Below are positions 63,177-64,000 of a stretch of DNA of 64,000 nucleotides, in pieces (positions within the stretch are counted from its first letter, which is position 1; every line of letters starts with the position of its first letter). Both the position numbers and the translations under genes were made by a program. The stretch is taken from IMG/VR virus record IMGVR_UViG_3300010396_000003, positions 64,001-128,000 of that record. One strand, given 5' to 3'. Source of the stretch: a virus. The notes below the pieces were generated by a model that was given only the letters and a program-made list of their open reading frames with translations, ran no database searches and was not told the origin of the DNA.

Positions 63177-64000
63177 CAGCCTCGCCTTTCTTGACCTGCG
63201 TTTCCAATTTCGCAAGCTGCGCCTTATTCATTGATGCTTTTTTGGCGAGCTCTCCCATTGGAAGTTTGAGAACCTTGGCGGTGGCTTCCATATTGTCGGC
63301 TTTGACGGTTTGGGACGAATAGAACCATAGTTCCGAATCGGCAATCATGATTTGATACGTCCATTGGGGGATTTCTGCCGCACTGATTTTGGCAAGCATC
63401 TTTCTGACGGTAGCGCCGAAATCCTTTTCGACGTACTTCCCCTTGACGACGTCCCAACCCATGGCATTGCACAATCCTCGAGCCGTGTCATTGCTCAAGT
63501 TATCGATTGCCCAATCCAACACGGCGCGTTGCTGAACTTCGCCAATGTCGTATTTCGTTTTGGCGATTTCAGCAAAGACAAGACCGCGGCGCCGAATCTC
63601 TGTCTTGCGCTTTTTCTCGGCTTCTCGTTGCTTTTTCTGCGCTGTATCTGCCGATGGATCACGGTAGACCTGCCAATGGACCTTGCATTTCGTGTTGTCG
63701 CAGATACGGATGACCTGCCCAAGTTTTGCATTCTGTTTCTCATGGGCATGACCGACAACTTCGACAACAATGCCTTCGGTGGTGTCGTTGCATTTTTTGT
63801 CGGCAAGGACCCATTCAATTGCTCCCTTGGCTTTCACGCCGGCCCAGCCGCCAACGGTCAAATGAACCGCCTTGGGATGTGCGGCAAGCTGTTTTTCAAG
63901 AAGCACCTCGCACTTCTTGCCATAACAGACATTGTCGGTACAGGTGTCGTTATCCTTGATGTCCGGAAACAGCATTGAATTTGCACCAGTGCGCTTCGGA
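63139..64000 (-). CDS. ParB-like protein, N-terminus outside the window
   Basis: The frame runs through base 64000 without a start. The first visible residues are KRTGANS-LFPDIKDNDTCTDNVCY, matching the CPxRTGxNxxLFPD...DTCTDPxCY segment in phage and plasmid ParB/RepB-like proteins downstream of their nuclease domain. The rest is a helical C-terminal part with a lysine-rich end. ParB-like proteins act in partition, transcription or DNA nicking. Confidence 0.8.
   Translation of the reverse strand, partial: PKRTGANSMLFPDIKDNDTCTDNVCYGKKCEVLLEKQLAAHPKAVHLTVGGWAGVKAKGAIEWVLADKKCNDTTEGIVVEVVGHAHEKQNAKLGQVIRICDNTKCKVHWQVYRDPSADTAQKKQREAEKKRKTEIRRRGLVFAEIAKTKYDIGEVQQRAVLDWAIDNLSNDTARGLCNAMGWDVVKGKYVEKDFGATVRKMLAKISAAEIPQWTYQIMIADSELWFYSSQTVKADNMEATAKVLKLPMGELAKKASMNKAQLAKLETQVKKGEADGKKAKTKAAVA

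Overview
The window reads as part of the genome of a tailed double-stranded DNA phage (Caudoviricetes), probably from a metagenome. Supporting this are a terminase pair, a portal, a MuF-type head protein, SSB, replication-initiation genes, a ParB-like protein, a tRNA cluster, and very dense packing with ATGA/TAATG gene junctions. No integrase, repressor or rRNA is seen, and no major capsid, tail tube or DNA polymerase, so the genome continues beyond both edges: a gene is cut at base 1 and another at base 64000. The host cannot be read from the sequence. Secreted beta-helix proteins and a Tat signal peptide point to a Gram-negative-like soil or sediment bacterium, but this is inference.

Layout. 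(1) 1-7.7 kb, minus strand: a membrane/coiled-coil protein, an adenylosuccinate-synthetase-like enzyme, a PRPP-synthetase-like enzyme and a NAMPT-like enzyme in one translationally coupled operon, then a YezD-like protein, an HD phosphohydrolase and a VWA protein. The PRPP-synthetase/NAMPT pair is the gene pair of the phage NAD+ reconstitution pathway NARP1. (2) 7.8-14 kb: head genes (portal; a 2H-phosphoesterase/cysteine-cluster/histidine-phosphatase fusion; MuF head protein) and a permuted NlpC/P60-like hydrolase. (3) 14-16 kb: an Acb2-like cyclic-nucleotide sponge, tRNA-Lys x2, tRNA-Trp, SSB, three tRNAs with anticodon CTA (amber suppressors), three very short tRNA-like units that have an acceptor stem and CCA but no anticodon arm, and a peptidyl-tRNA-hydrolase-2-like gene whose upstream frame carries a TAG at codon 5. 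(4) 16-29.5 kb: small zinc-ribbon and membrane proteins, two metallophosphoesterases, a nucleoside deoxyribosyltransferase-like protein, a TrpF-like barrel, dCMP deaminase, a MazZ-like dNTP pyrophosphohydrolase, four copies of a structured repeat, and replication proteins. (5) 29.5-30.3 kb: an 830-base gene-free region with iteron-like repeats. (6) 30.3-34.8 kb: small genes with two strong terminators and one strong promoter, then terminase large and small subunits. (7) 34.8-56.6 kb, plus strand: small accessory genes, an FkbM methyltransferase, a HAD protein and an HNH protein, then four large consecutive proteins (1606, 460, 1418, 739 aa) that each begin with a Sec-type signal peptide, and small membrane proteins. 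(8) 56.7-64 kb, minus strand: a cytosine-C5 methyltransferase with a six-fold repeated insert, a SpoU-type RNA methyltransferase, a YkgJ-type protein, many small zinc proteins and a ParB-like gene.

How the parts may work together. Nucleotide metabolism (PRPP, NAD, dCMP deaminase, dNTP pyrophosphohydrolase, HD hydrolase, adenylosuccinate-synthetase-like enzyme) feeds phage DNA synthesis and may counter NAD-depleting defence, while the Acb2-like sponge would counter CBASS-type signalling. The tRNA segment is the most unusual part. It combines amber suppressor tRNAs, minimal tRNA-like units and an amber-interrupted peptidyl-tRNA-hydrolase-like gene behind one good promoter, which suggests a self-referential translation-control module. 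All functional statements rest on reading motifs by eye; no database search was possible.
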